The notes beneath the pieces were generated by a model, which was given only the letters and a program-made list of their open reading frames with translations, was not told the DNA's origin and searched no databases. 64,000 bases of DNA, from contig JAEUKH010000037.1 of assembly GCA_016792845.1 (NCBI GenBank), forward strand, positions 62,001 to 126,000. Direction: 5' to 3'. The position numbers and the translations under genes were made by a program. Below, in pieces: positions 1 through 7,625 of this stretch (positions are counted from its first letter, which is position 1; the number at the start of each line of letters is the position of its first letter). This stretch comes from Myxococcales bacterium (GTDB lineage: Bacteria; Myxococcota_A; Polyangia; Polyangiales; Ga0077539).

Positions 1-50
1 GCGCTTCCCCCTGGGTCGGCCGACGCAGGGGCTTCGCTTTGTGACCCGCT

Positions 51-2297
51 TCAACGCGGGGTCGTAGGCCGGGGGGCCTGGCGGGCGAGCATCTCCCACG
101 CCATCTCGTACTCGAAGTACCGCATCACGTCGGTGGCGAGCACCGCGCGGAGGGCCGCCTCAACGCCCGCGGCGTCACCCTCGGCGCGCTTCAACATCGC
201 GTCGTAGAAGTGAAATTCAGCGCGCTGCCCTTGGGTTCGGGCGAGGGCCTCGACGCGCTCTCGGGTGAGCGCGCCCACGTAGCGGCGGGCGAGCTGCAGC
301 GTCCACGCGTCGCTGTCGCCGGCGCTTGACAGCAGCCGTTCGAGGGAGGCCCGCGCGCCGCCGTCGTCGTCGAGGTGACCGGCCCCCGAGGCGGCCATGC
401 CCCAGAGCCCGAAGTACACCTGCCAGGGGCGATCGAGGCTCAGCTGGCTGCGCGCGGCCCGGGCGAGGTCGCGGGCGTCGCGCCAGCGGCCACGGGCGAG
501 GCAGAAGGTGACGGCGCGGGCGTAGACGTCGCGGTTCTCGGGCGCGGCGTCGAGGGCCTCGTTCAAGAGCGACCGTACGCGGGCCTGGTCGCCGAGGGCG
601 TCGGCCACCGTGGCGCGCTCAAGGAGCAGCGCCGCGAGCTCATCGCCCGAGCTCGTGTGGGTGAGCGCGTCGAGGGCGCGGGCCACCTCTTCGTAGGCCG
701 CGCTGGCCGCCGCGGCGTCGCCCGAGGCGCCCAACACCTGCGCGCGGCGGAGCTGAAACAAGGGCCGAAAGAGCGAGTCGCTCTCGCTGGGTCGGAGCGG
801 CAAGCGCAGGCCCCGGTCGAGCGCTTCGAGGGCCGGCGCAGTCTCGCGCCTGCGTAGGTGGAGCTCGGCCAGGATGAGGTAGGCCTCGCGCGACGCGGGG
901 GTCGCCGCGGTGGCGCGCTCGAGGTGCGCGGCGGTGTTCGCGAGGTCGCCCGCACCGAGGGAGAGCTGGGCGGCGAACTCTTCGAGGTCGGCCACCCCCA
1001 CCGGCGGGTTTTGCCCGGGGTACCGACGCGACCACTCGGCGATGAGCGTCGCGGCCCGCGCGTAGGCCCGCTGCCCCGCGCGGGGGTCTTCGGCGCCGAG
1101 CTCGGTGCGGAGCCACTGGACCGCGAGCTCGAGGGCGAGCCTGAGGCCCTGTTGGGCGTCGGGGCGAAGCTCCCAGGCGCGCTCAAGGTGCGCGCTCGCG
1201 AGGGCGGCGTTGTTCTGGGCCACGGCGTCTTGGGCGAGGCAGGTCGCGAAGCGCTCGTCGGTCGGGTAGCGCCGCCGACCGATGCGGCAGACCCCCGCGG
1301 CGGCCCCTTGGAGCCTGTCGGTGCCCTGGTTGCCCCGGCGCGCCCCTTCGCCCCCGCCGTGCTCGAGCACGCCGAGCCGCTCGGCCAGGGCGAACATGCG
1401 CGGCGCCCCGTCTTCGCCGCTCGCGATGGAGCCGAGCACGTCGGCGAGGTTGGCCGCCTCGCTGCCCGTGCCGAGGTCGCGGAGCCGGTTGGCGGCCTCT
1501 TGGAGCTCGCCCACCCGGAGGTAGAGCACCGCGAGCTCGGCGCCGCTCGCCTGGAGCCCCGCCCGCAGCTGTCGGGCCTCGTCGTACGAGAGCCGGCTCG
1601 CCTCTTCGCGCGAGCGCGACTGTTGCAGCCGGTCGCGCCCCTCGATGGCCGTGCGGCGCCGCGCGACGATGTGCTCGGCGGCGGTGTTGAGCACGTCGCG
1701 AGAGGGTACCAAGATGGCGACAGTGCTCCAGATTTCGGCGAGCGCGGCCTCGCGCACCCAGGGCCTGTAGAACTCGGTGCGGTTGCTCACGCCCCAGTCG
1801 CGGATGCGCCCGAAGGTCTCTTGGGCCTCGGCGTTGCCGCCCTCGACGGCCATGAGAATGCGGGCCGCCGCGAGGCTCGTGGCCTCGTCGCCGCGGGGTG
1901 ACGCCCACGCGAGGAGCCGCTCGGCCACCGGCCTGAGCGCCGCCGGGAGGTGCCCCGCTTGGAGCTCATCGGGGCTGAAGTGCCGCAGCGCGGTGCGGGT
2001 GAGCCGCAGCGCCGCGGTGAAGTCGCCGGCCTCGGCCTCGGCGAGGGCGCGCCCCGCGACGAAGGCGCTCACCCGGGCCCGCAGCGCGGCGTAGGCCGGG
2101 GTGCCCGCTTCGAGCTCGTCGAGGCTTCGCAAGAGGTCGCCGACGTTGCCGCCATCGACCTCGGCGCTCTCGGGTGCGGCGGCCGCGGTCGGTCGCCGTG
2201 CCGGGCCCGTGGCGCAGCCCGTGAGTGACGAGACACCGAGTGCCAGGGCCCCCAAGAGGCCGACCGAGGCGAAAGCGCCGCTGCGTTTGGGTCGCAT
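51..2297 (-). CDS. TPR-repeat lipoprotein
   Basis: Encodes 748 residues. The N-terminus has a basic start, a hydrophobic stretch and the lipobox LTGC with Cys28, so it is predicted to be a lipoprotein. The rest is Ala/Leu/Arg-rich helical repeat sequence with several recognisable TPR units, for example around residues 400-520 and 590-660 (pattern A-x-L-x-L-A/G-x8-A-x5-A). No catalytic motif is visible. It is the last gene of a minus-strand run behind the dksA-like and bpt-like genes, 57 bp after bpt, so co-transcription is possible. Probably an envelope scaffold or assembly factor; substrate unknown. Start is the ATG at 2297, the only one that gives a signal peptide. Confidence 0.85.
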   Translation of the reverse strand: MRPKRSGAFASVGLLGALALGVSSLTGCATGPARRPTAAAAPESAEVDGGNVGDLLRSLDELEAGTPAYAALRARVSAFVAGRALAEAEAGDFTAALRLTRTALRHFSPDELQAGHLPAALRPVAERLLAWASPRGDEATSLAAARILMAVEGGNAEAQETFGRIRDWGVSNRTEFYRPWVREAALAEIWSTVAILVPSRDVLNTAAEHIVARRRTAIEGRDRLQQSRSREEASRLSYDEARQLRAGLQASGAELAVLYLRVGELQEAANRLRDLGTGSEAANLADVLGSIASGEDGAPRMFALAERLGVLEHGGGEGARRGNQGTDRLQGAAAGVCRIGRRRYPTDERFATCLAQDAVAQNNAALASAHLERAWELRPDAQQGLRLALELAVQWLRTELGAEDPRAGQRAYARAATLIAEWSRRYPGQNPPVGVADLEEFAAQLSLGAGDLANTAAHLERATAATPASREAYLILAELHLRRRETAPALEALDRGLRLPLRPSESDSLFRPLFQLRRAQVLGASGDAAAASAAYEEVARALDALTHTSSGDELAALLLERATVADALGDQARVRSLLNEALDAAPENRDVYARAVTFCLARGRWRDARDLARAARSQLSLDRPWQVYFGLWGMAASGAGHLDDDGGARASLERLLSSAGDSDAWTLQLARRYVGALTRERVEALARTQGQRAEFHFYDAMLKRAEGDAAGVEAALRAVLATDVMRYFEYEMAWEMLARQAPRPTTPR

Positions 2298-2354
2298 GAA
2301 ATTCGCTGTGACCGTAGCGCCCCAGTGCGGGTACCCGCAAGCGCATCGCGCCGC

Positions 2355-3134
2355 TCAGCCGCGCGAGGCCGGGTGCCCGGTCAGCGGGTCGACTTCGACG
2401 CCCTCGTGGTCGTCGGGGCCGCTGTACTCGCGCCAGACCCCGAAGCGGCGGCGCTGGTGCGGGTAGTAGTCGGCTTTGTACCGGAGGTGCTGGCAGTCGC
2501 TCACGTAGAGGCCGAGGTAGTACCACTCGAAGCCCTCTTCGCGGCAGTACGCGATCTCGCGCAGCACCGAGTAGACGCCGATGGAGCGGGCCGCCTCGTC
2601 GGGGTCGAAGTAGTGGTACACGCTCGAGACGCCGCGGAAGCCGAGGTCGAGGATGCTCACGGCGATGAGCCGGTCGCCGACGTAGTAGCGAAACTCGCGG
2701 GTGTCGACGCAGGTCTCGAGGAGGAAGAAGTGGTAGTCGCGGGCCGTGGCGTCGCCCTCGCGGCGGGCGAGGCCGCGCTCGCGCTTGTGGCGGTTGTAGA
2801 GCCCGAGCCGGGTGTCGTCGAGGAGCGCGGGGCCGAGGCCCGCGTCGACGTCGAGGTTCTTCTTCACGCTCCGGCGCTGCGAGCGGGTGGGCTCGAAGCG
2901 CGCGACGGGGATGCGGATGGCCTCGCAGGCTTCGCAATGCGCGCAATCGGGGCGGTAGAGGAGCGGCCCCGAGCGGCGGTCGCCGGCTTCGAGGAGGAGG
3001 TCAAACTGGAGGGGTGAGAGCTGGCGCGGTGAGGGGAGCCGCAGCGGGAGGCGCATCTGCCGGTCAGGCAGGTACACGCACGGCTCGGGTGCGTCGTGGA
3101 CGACAACAAAGGCAGGCAGTCTCACGCGCGACAC
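2355..3134 (-). CDS. bpt: Bpt-type aspartate/glutamate leucyltransferase (arginyltransferase family)
   Basis: Encodes 259 residues, close to the usual length of bacterial ATE-family aminoacyl-tRNA-protein transferases. These enzymes move Leu (Bpt) or Arg from tRNA to N-terminal Asp/Glu and feed the N-degron pathway to ClpS/ClpAP. Hallmarks seen are the N-terminal cysteine cluster DCAHCEAC (Cys64, Cys67, Cys70), a basic block SQRRSVKKN, then VSSVYHYFDPDE and a C-terminal YYLGLYVSDCQHLRYKADY segment typical of the family. The start is a GTG at 3134; a second in-frame GTG three codons later is possible. It begins 24 bp after the dksA-like stop. Bpt versus a true arginyltransferase cannot be settled by eye, but the bacterial form is the default. 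Confidence 0.9.
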   Translation of the reverse strand: MSRVRLPAFVVVHDAPEPCVYLPDRQMRLPLRLPSPRQLSPLQFDLLLEAGDRRSGPLLYRPDCAHCEACEAIRIPVARFEPTRSQRRSVKKNLDVDAGLGPALLDDTRLGLYNRHKRERGLARREGDATARDYHFFLLETCVDTREFRYYVGDRLIAVSILDLGFRGVSSVYHYFDPDEAARSIGVYSVLREIAYCREEGFEWYYLGLYVSDCQHLRYKADYYPHQRRRFGVWREYSGPDDHEGVEVDPLTGHPASRG

Positions 3135-3158
3135 GGGTGCAGCGACGCTACCACACCC

Positions 3159-3527
3159 TCAGCCGAAATCTTTCTCAGCCCGCTCCTGGTCTTCTTTGCA
3201 ACGGATGCAGAGCGAGGTCTCGGGCCGCGCTTCGAGGCGCTTGATCGAGATCTCTTCGCCGCACTCTTCGCAGTCGCCGAACTCGTTGAGGGCGATCTTT
3301 GCGAGGGCGCGGTCGATCTTTTCGAGGAACACCTTCTCGCGGCCACGAAGGCGAAACGTGAACGACTGGAGGTACTCGCTGGAGGCGAGATCCATCTCGT
3401 CGGGGAGGTCGTTGGCGTCGAGGGCCATGTCCTCGGCGAGGGTGCTCTGCGCGTTCGCGATGATCTGCGCGCGCTTCTCCTCCAACAACGATTTGAACCG
3501 GAGCATCTCGGGCTTTGGAAGGGGCAT
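3159..3527 (-). CDS. dksA: DksA/TraR-family zinc-finger regulator
   Basis: Encodes 122 residues. The N-terminal half is a predicted coiled-coil (residues 5-75) carrying acidic residues (ANDLPDEMD) where DksA places its tip. It is followed by a C4 zinc finger with Cys86, Cys89, Cys107 and Cys110 (CEECG...CIRCK). DksA binds the RNA polymerase secondary channel and, with ppGpp, shifts rRNA and amino-acid promoter activity. The ATG at 3527 is chosen because GAAAGG sits about 7 nt upstream; an in-frame GTG at 3542 would place this site inside the gene. It heads a run with the bpt-like and TPR lipoprotein genes. Short DksA-like homologues exist in several copies in myxobacteria, so it may not be the main DksA. 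Confidence 0.9.
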   Translation of the reverse strand: MPLPKPEMLRFKSLLEEKRAQIIANAQSTLAEDMALDANDLPDEMDLASSEYLQSFTFRLRGREKVFLEKIDRALAKIALNEFGDCEECGEEISIKRLEARPETSLCIRCKEDQERAEKDFG

Positions 3528-3650
3528 CGACGTGCCTTTCACAAAAAGGGGCGCGAGAGTCTAAGTGCAACTCGGCCGCTGTCAAGAGCCCACCCGCCGT
3601 TGCCCCGCCGCCCTCGGCGCCATTGGGGCCGCAACGGTGATGTGCCGGGC

Positions 3651-3694
3651 CGCAGTTGGGTCACCTCGGGGTCGCATTGGGGTCACCTCGGGGT
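3651..3694. repeat. 22-bp tandem direct repeat, two copies
   Basis: Two adjacent 22-bp units (3651-3672 and 3673-3694) share the core GGGTCACCTCGGGGT and differ at only two positions. They lie in the 275-bp gap between the divergent dksA-like and arsS-like genes. A weaker copy of the CATTGGGG part is at 3621. The 22-bp period is about two helical turns, as expected for tandem regulator sites, but no regulator is identified. Confidence 0.7.
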
Positions 3695-3802
3695 GCCGCG
3701 GGCGCGCGGGGATCAGTCGTCGAAAATGGGCTGTCACCCTCTGCCGCGCTCTGGCGTAGCTTCGCCGACCTTCACCCTGCGACCCATTGAAGCTGACGCG
3801 CC

Positions 3803-4798
3803 ATGATGCACCTCCCGCTTGTCGTCTCTGAACCCAACCGCTTTCTCACCGCTGTTCGCGCGGCCACCGGGGGCGCCGGGCTCGTCGCCGCGGGGGTGAC
3901 CACCCTCCAGGTGAACGTGGGCAAGCGCTGCAACCAGGCGTGCAAGCACTGCCACGTCGACGCGGGCCCTGCGCGCACCGAAGAGATGCCTGCGCCGGTG
4001 GCTGAGGCATGCCTCGCGGTGCTGGGGCGTTGGGGCATCAAGACCCTCGACATCACGGGCGGGGCGCCTGAGCTGAACCCGCACTTTCGTCGCCTCGTGA
4101 CCGGCGCGCGGGCGCTCGGGGCGACGGTGATGGTGCGGCACAACCTCACCGTTCAAGACAGCCCTGGGCAGCACGATTTGCCTGCATTCTTCGCAGCGAA
4201 CGAGGTGACCTTGTTCTCGTCGCTGCCGCACTACACCGCCGAGGCCACCGACCGCCAGCGGGGCCAAGGCACCTTCGACGCGAGCGTTCGGGCGATGCGC
4301 GCGCTGAACGAGGTGGGCTACGGGCGCGGCCACCCGACGCGCGGTTTGACCCTCGTTCACAACCCCGTCGGGGCCTTTCTGCCGGGCGGGCAGGCGCAGC
4401 TTGAGCGAGACTTTCGACGGGTGCTCGAGGGCGCCCACGGCGTTCAGTTTGACCGCCTGGTGAGCCTCGCCAACATGCCCATCGAGCGCTTCAAGAGCTG
4501 GCTCGCCAAGACGGGCCAACTTGAGAGCTATTGCGACAAGCTCGAAGCGCAGTTCAACCCCGCGACGCTGCCCGGGCTCATGTGCCGGAGCACCCTCTCG
4601 GTGTCGCACACGGGCGCGCTCTTTGATTGTGATTTCAACCAGATGCTCGACCTCGGGGTGCTCGAAGGGCCGCGCTCGATCGAGGCCCTCCTGGCCGAGG
4701 GGCCGGGGGCGCTTGTGCAGCGCAGCATCGCCACGGCGTCGCATTGTTTCGGCTGCACCGCGGGGGCGGGCTCGTCGTGCGGCGGCGCCCTCACTTGA
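3803..4798 (+). CDS. arsS: ArsS-like radical SAM / Cys-rich protein
   Basis: Encodes 331 residues. A radical SAM CxxxCxxC motif lies near the N-terminus (Cys43, Cys47, Cys50; RCNQACKHCHVDAGP), and the SAM-binding GG-type segment DITGGAPELNP follows. The C-terminal DUF3641-type region has the CRSTLSVSHTGALFDCDFNQ stretch and ends CFGCTAGAGSSCGG, a signature of the arsenosugar-biosynthesis radical SAM group. Characterised ArsS adds a 5'-deoxyadenosyl group to dimethylarsenic in arsenosugar synthesis. No arsM methyltransferase or other arsenic gene is in the window, so the substrate here is inferred from family only. Start ATG at 3803; a second ATG directly follows. No good ribosome site is seen. 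Confidence 0.88.
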   Translation: MMHLPLVVSEPNRFLTAVRAATGGAGLVAAGVTTLQVNVGKRCNQACKHCHVDAGPARTEEMPAPVAEACLAVLGRWGIKTLDITGGAPELNPHFRRLVTGARALGATVMVRHNLTVQDSPGQHDLPAFFAANEVTLFSSLPHYTAEATDRQRGQGTFDASVRAMRALNEVGYGRGHPTRGLTLVHNPVGAFLPGGQAQLERDFRRVLEGAHGVQFDRLVSLANMPIERFKSWLAKTGQLESYCDKLEAQFNPATLPGLMCRSTLSVSHTGALFDCDFNQMLDLGVLEGPRSIEALLAEGPGALVQRSIATASHCFGCTAGAGSSCGGALT

Positions 4799-5163
4799 GG
4801 GAGCGTCGGGGCCCACACCTGTCCAGCGTCGAGCGCCGAACCCAAGGTGAACGAAAGCGCGGGCGCTTCGAAGGAGATGTCAGGTTTTCAAAGAGGGCGG
4901 CACCGCATCGCGCGAGGGCTCCTCAGCGCAAGGGTCGCTGACTTCGCGGTGCGCCTACTTCCTTTCAGCGTTGGATCACTCGATTCACCGCCTCAGCACC
5001 CTCGACCTGGGGGGAGCGCCTCCTCGCGGCGACACGCCTGAGGGGCTTGTTTTCGCGAGCGCGCGCCGCAAGCGCTTTGCCGGGCGCGCCGATGGTGGCC
5101 GCCCTGTGCTTTGAGACGCTGGGGGTTGCCGAGGCTCTTGGCTTGCTGGCACAACACGGCGCT
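4799..5163. other. 365-bp intergenic region, nothing assigned
   Basis: Separates the arsS-like gene from the secreted hydrolase. Both strands were read: short frames exist, but none has a ribosome site or convincing protein. No tRNA-like fold, strong inverted repeat or palindrome copy was seen. It probably holds the hydrolase promoter; a GGAG-like stretch at 4879-4885 precedes no credible gene. Confidence 0.5.
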
Positions 5164-7344
5164 GTGAAGCGACGCGCGATGGGCTTGGGGTGGGCGTGGG
5201 GGCTGGGGGTCGGGCTCGCGATGGGGTGCGCTGACCCCGCGCCGCCCGCGGGCGACGGCGGCGCTGACGGGGGCGTCGACGCGGGAGGGCCGGGCGACGA
5301 TGTGCCGACCGGGCCCGCGGTGGGGGTCTTCGACCCAGGCGCCGACCTCACGCAGCGCGAACACTTTTACGACATGCCGTACCCGAGCGATCTGCGGTTG
5401 ACCGCAGAAGGGACGCCCGATCTCAGGGGCTTTCCGCATCGAGGCACGCTCTTGCCGGGGGTTGTCGAGAGCGCGCGAGAGCGGAGGGGTTTTCCGGTGA
5501 TCCCGGTGGGGTATTTTCGCTTCACGGCGCCGCTCGCGATGCACGACGCGACGACGGCGGTGAGCCCCACGGCTGACGCCCCGGCCATGCTCATCGACGT
5601 CGACCCCGCGAGCCCCGAGCGCGGGCGCCGCGTGCCCGTCTTGCTCGCCACGCCGCCCGAAGACGCGTACCTCCCAGGCAACGCCGTCGCCATCGCGGCG
5701 CGCCCAGGGTTTGTGCTCCGCGGAGGCCGCCGGTACGCCTTCGTGCTGCGCGACACCCTCCGCGACGCGCGGGGCGGGGCGGCCCAGGCGGCCCCAGTGT
5801 TTGCGCAGCTGCGCGACGGCACTCTGCCCGACACGGCGCCCCTCGCGTCGGCCCTCCGAACGCGCTACGCCCCGCTTTGGGAGACCCTCGCTCAGCTCTC
5901 GATCGCGCGTTCGAGCGTGATCGCCGCGACGGTGTTCACCACCGGCGATGCGGTGGCCGACACCGCGGCCCTCGGCGACCGCGTGCTCGCGCGCTTCGAC
6001 GTGACCCTCGACGGGCTCGACCTCGCGCCGGGCGACAGCCCGAGCACACACCCGCGCTTCTGCCACCTCCAGGGGCGCATGACCATGCCGCAGTTTCAGC
6101 GCGGTTCGCCGCCGTTTAGCACCGAAGGCACCTTCGCCCTCGACGCCGACGGCGTGCCCGTGCCGCAGACCTACGCGATGCGCCCCGGCTACGCCTCGGT
6201 GCCCTTCTCGATCACCTTGCCGCGGGCCGCGATGCCCGCTGAGGGCTACCCCCTGGTGCTCTATCTCCACGGCTCCGGCGGGCTCTCGACCCAAGCCGTC
6301 GACCGCGGCACCTGGCGCCCTCAGGGGCCCCAGAACCCTTGCCCCCAGGGCACCGACAGCTGGCTCAACGTGCCGGGCTGCAACACCCTCGGGCAGGGGC
6401 CGGCGCACCTCCTCGCGCATCGCGGCTTCGCGACGGCCGCCTCGGCCTTGCCGGTGAACCCCGAGCGGCTGCCCGGCGCGTCGGGCACCGAGTACCTCAA
6501 CCTCTCGAACCTCCGCGCCTTTCGCGACACCTTTCGTCAAGGCGTGCTCGAACAGCGGCTCTACATCGAGGCCCTCGAACGGCTTCGCATCCCGGCCGCG
6601 CTCGTGGCGCGCTGCACCGGGGCGTCGCTCCCTTCGGGGGTCTCAGAGGGTCGCCTCGACCTGCGGCGCCTCATCGCCATGGGTCAATCGATGGGCGGCA
6701 TGTACACCAACATGGTCGCCGCGACGGAGCCCCGCATCAAGGCCGCCATCCCCACCGGGGCGGGCGGATACTGGGGGTATTTCATCCTCCAGACGCAGCT
6801 CGTGCCGGGGGCCGCGGTGGCGCTGAGGCCGCTCATCGGCACGAACGCCACGCTCACCTTCATGCACCCCGCCCTCGCCATGCTCGAGACCGCCTGGGAG
6901 CCCGCCGAGCCCCTCGTGTACATGCCCCGGGTCGCGCACGACCCGCTCGCCGATCACCCCGTTCGGCCGATCTATGAGCCGGTGGGCGAGGGCGACTCGT
7001 ACTTTCCGACGGTGGTGTTCGACGCGGTCGCGTTGGCCTATCGGCACCCGCAGGTGGGGGCCTCAGTGTGGCCCTCGATGCAGGCCGCGCTCGGCCTCGG
7101 CGAGCTCGCCGGGCTGCGGAGCTACCCCCTCTCGAACAACCTCCAGAGCGCGCGCGGCAGCGCCCCCTACACCGGCGCGGTGGTGCAGTACGCCGGCGAC
7201 GGCGTTTACGATCCGCACGCGATCTACACCCAGCTCGACGCCGTGAAGTACCAGTACGGCTGCTTCGCGCAGAGCTTTCAGCGCACCGGGGTGGCCCAGA
7301 TCGTCGACCCCGCGGGCCGCCAGGCCGACAGCGCCTGCCCCTAG
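5164..7344 (+). CDS. secreted lipoprotein alpha/beta hydrolase
   Basis: Encodes 726 residues from the GTG at 5164, chosen because it gives the basic start MKRRA, a hydrophobic stretch and the lipobox AMGC (Cys22). An ATG at 5179 would lose the charge. A Gly/Asp linker (GDGGADGGVDAGG) follows. The central region carries LVLYLHGSGG, an oxyanion-type loop, and further on IAMGQSMGGMYTN with nucleophile Ser509 in GxSxG, typical of alpha/beta hydrolases. Conserved Asp and His are probably in the last 200 residues but I cannot place them with certainty. The ~350-residue N-terminal domain is not recognised. Expected at the outer membrane surface as an esterase or lipase. A GC-rich hairpin lies 70 bp downstream. 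Confidence 0.85.
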   Translation: MKRRAMGLGWAWGLGVGLAMGCADPAPPAGDGGADGGVDAGGPGDDVPTGPAVGVFDPGADLTQREHFYDMPYPSDLRLTAEGTPDLRGFPHRGTLLPGVVESARERRGFPVIPVGYFRFTAPLAMHDATTAVSPTADAPAMLIDVDPASPERGRRVPVLLATPPEDAYLPGNAVAIAARPGFVLRGGRRYAFVLRDTLRDARGGAAQAAPVFAQLRDGTLPDTAPLASALRTRYAPLWETLAQLSIARSSVIAATVFTTGDAVADTAALGDRVLARFDVTLDGLDLAPGDSPSTHPRFCHLQGRMTMPQFQRGSPPFSTEGTFALDADGVPVPQTYAMRPGYASVPFSITLPRAAMPAEGYPLVLYLHGSGGLSTQAVDRGTWRPQGPQNPCPQGTDSWLNVPGCNTLGQGPAHLLAHRGFATAASALPVNPERLPGASGTEYLNLSNLRAFRDTFRQGVLEQRLYIEALERLRIPAALVARCTGASLPSGVSEGRLDLRRLIAMGQSMGGMYTNMVAATEPRIKAAIPTGAGGYWGYFILQTQLVPGAAVALRPLIGTNATLTFMHPALAMLETAWEPAEPLVYMPRVAHDPLADHPVRPIYEPVGEGDSYFPTVVFDAVALAYRHPQVGASVWPSMQAALGLGELAGLRSYPLSNNLQSARGSAPYTGAVVQYAGDGVYDPHAIYTQLDAVKYQYGCFAQSFQRTGVAQIVDPAGRQADSACP

Positions 7345-7413
7345 AGACGCGCCCAAGTCGTCTCCCGTCGCCCCACTTTAGGTCCGCGGCGCGCTGCTGC
7401 GTTGCCGGGTCTC

Positions 7414-7432
7414 GACGGGCCAACAGCCCGTC
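7414..7432 (+). terminator. candidate terminator hairpin after the hydrolase
   Basis: Perfect 7-bp stem GACGGGC / GCCCGTC with the 5-nt loop CAACA, 70 bp after the stop of the hydrolase gene. It is followed by TTCG, not a clear T tract, so intrinsic termination is plausible but not proven. Confidence 0.45.
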
Positions 7433-7512
7433 TTCGCCCCGTCGCCTTGCATCACTTGCGCCTCTTCGCGGTGCTCGGTCCGACGACTTGGGCGCGTCTC
7501 AGGGCGCTCGCG

Positions 7513-7529
7513 ATGTTGCGGTGCAGCAT
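7513..7529. repeat. 17-bp palindrome, copy 1
   Basis: ATGTTGCGGTGCAGCAT. Arms are 7 bp around a 3-bp centre with one arm mismatch. Intergenic, 5 bp before a second copy, in the leader of the metalloprotease gene. Confidence 0.85.
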
Positions 7530-7534
7530 TCTTG

Positions 7535-7551
7535 ATGTTGCGCTGCAACAT
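7535..7551. repeat. 17-bp palindrome, copy 2 (perfect)
   Basis: ATGTTGCGCTGCAACAT, with perfect 7-bp arms around GCT. The centre-to-centre distance to copy 1 is 22 bp, about two helical turns, so both would face the same side of the helix. It lies about 34 bp upstream of a TAGTCT hexamer (7585-7590) that could be the -10 of the protease gene. Confidence 0.85.
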
Positions 7552-7625
7552 CAGCCCCGTCACGCCCCGCGCCTGAGGGTGTGGTAGTCTGCGTCGCCGT
7601 CGAGGCAAGAGAGCGTGGGGTGGCG

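Noticed and set aside
4720..4736. Possible tenth palindrome copy in arsS (CTTGTGCAGCGCAGCAT)
   Set aside because: Four mismatches to the reverse-complement form, broken symmetry, and it encodes ordinary residues; treated as chance.
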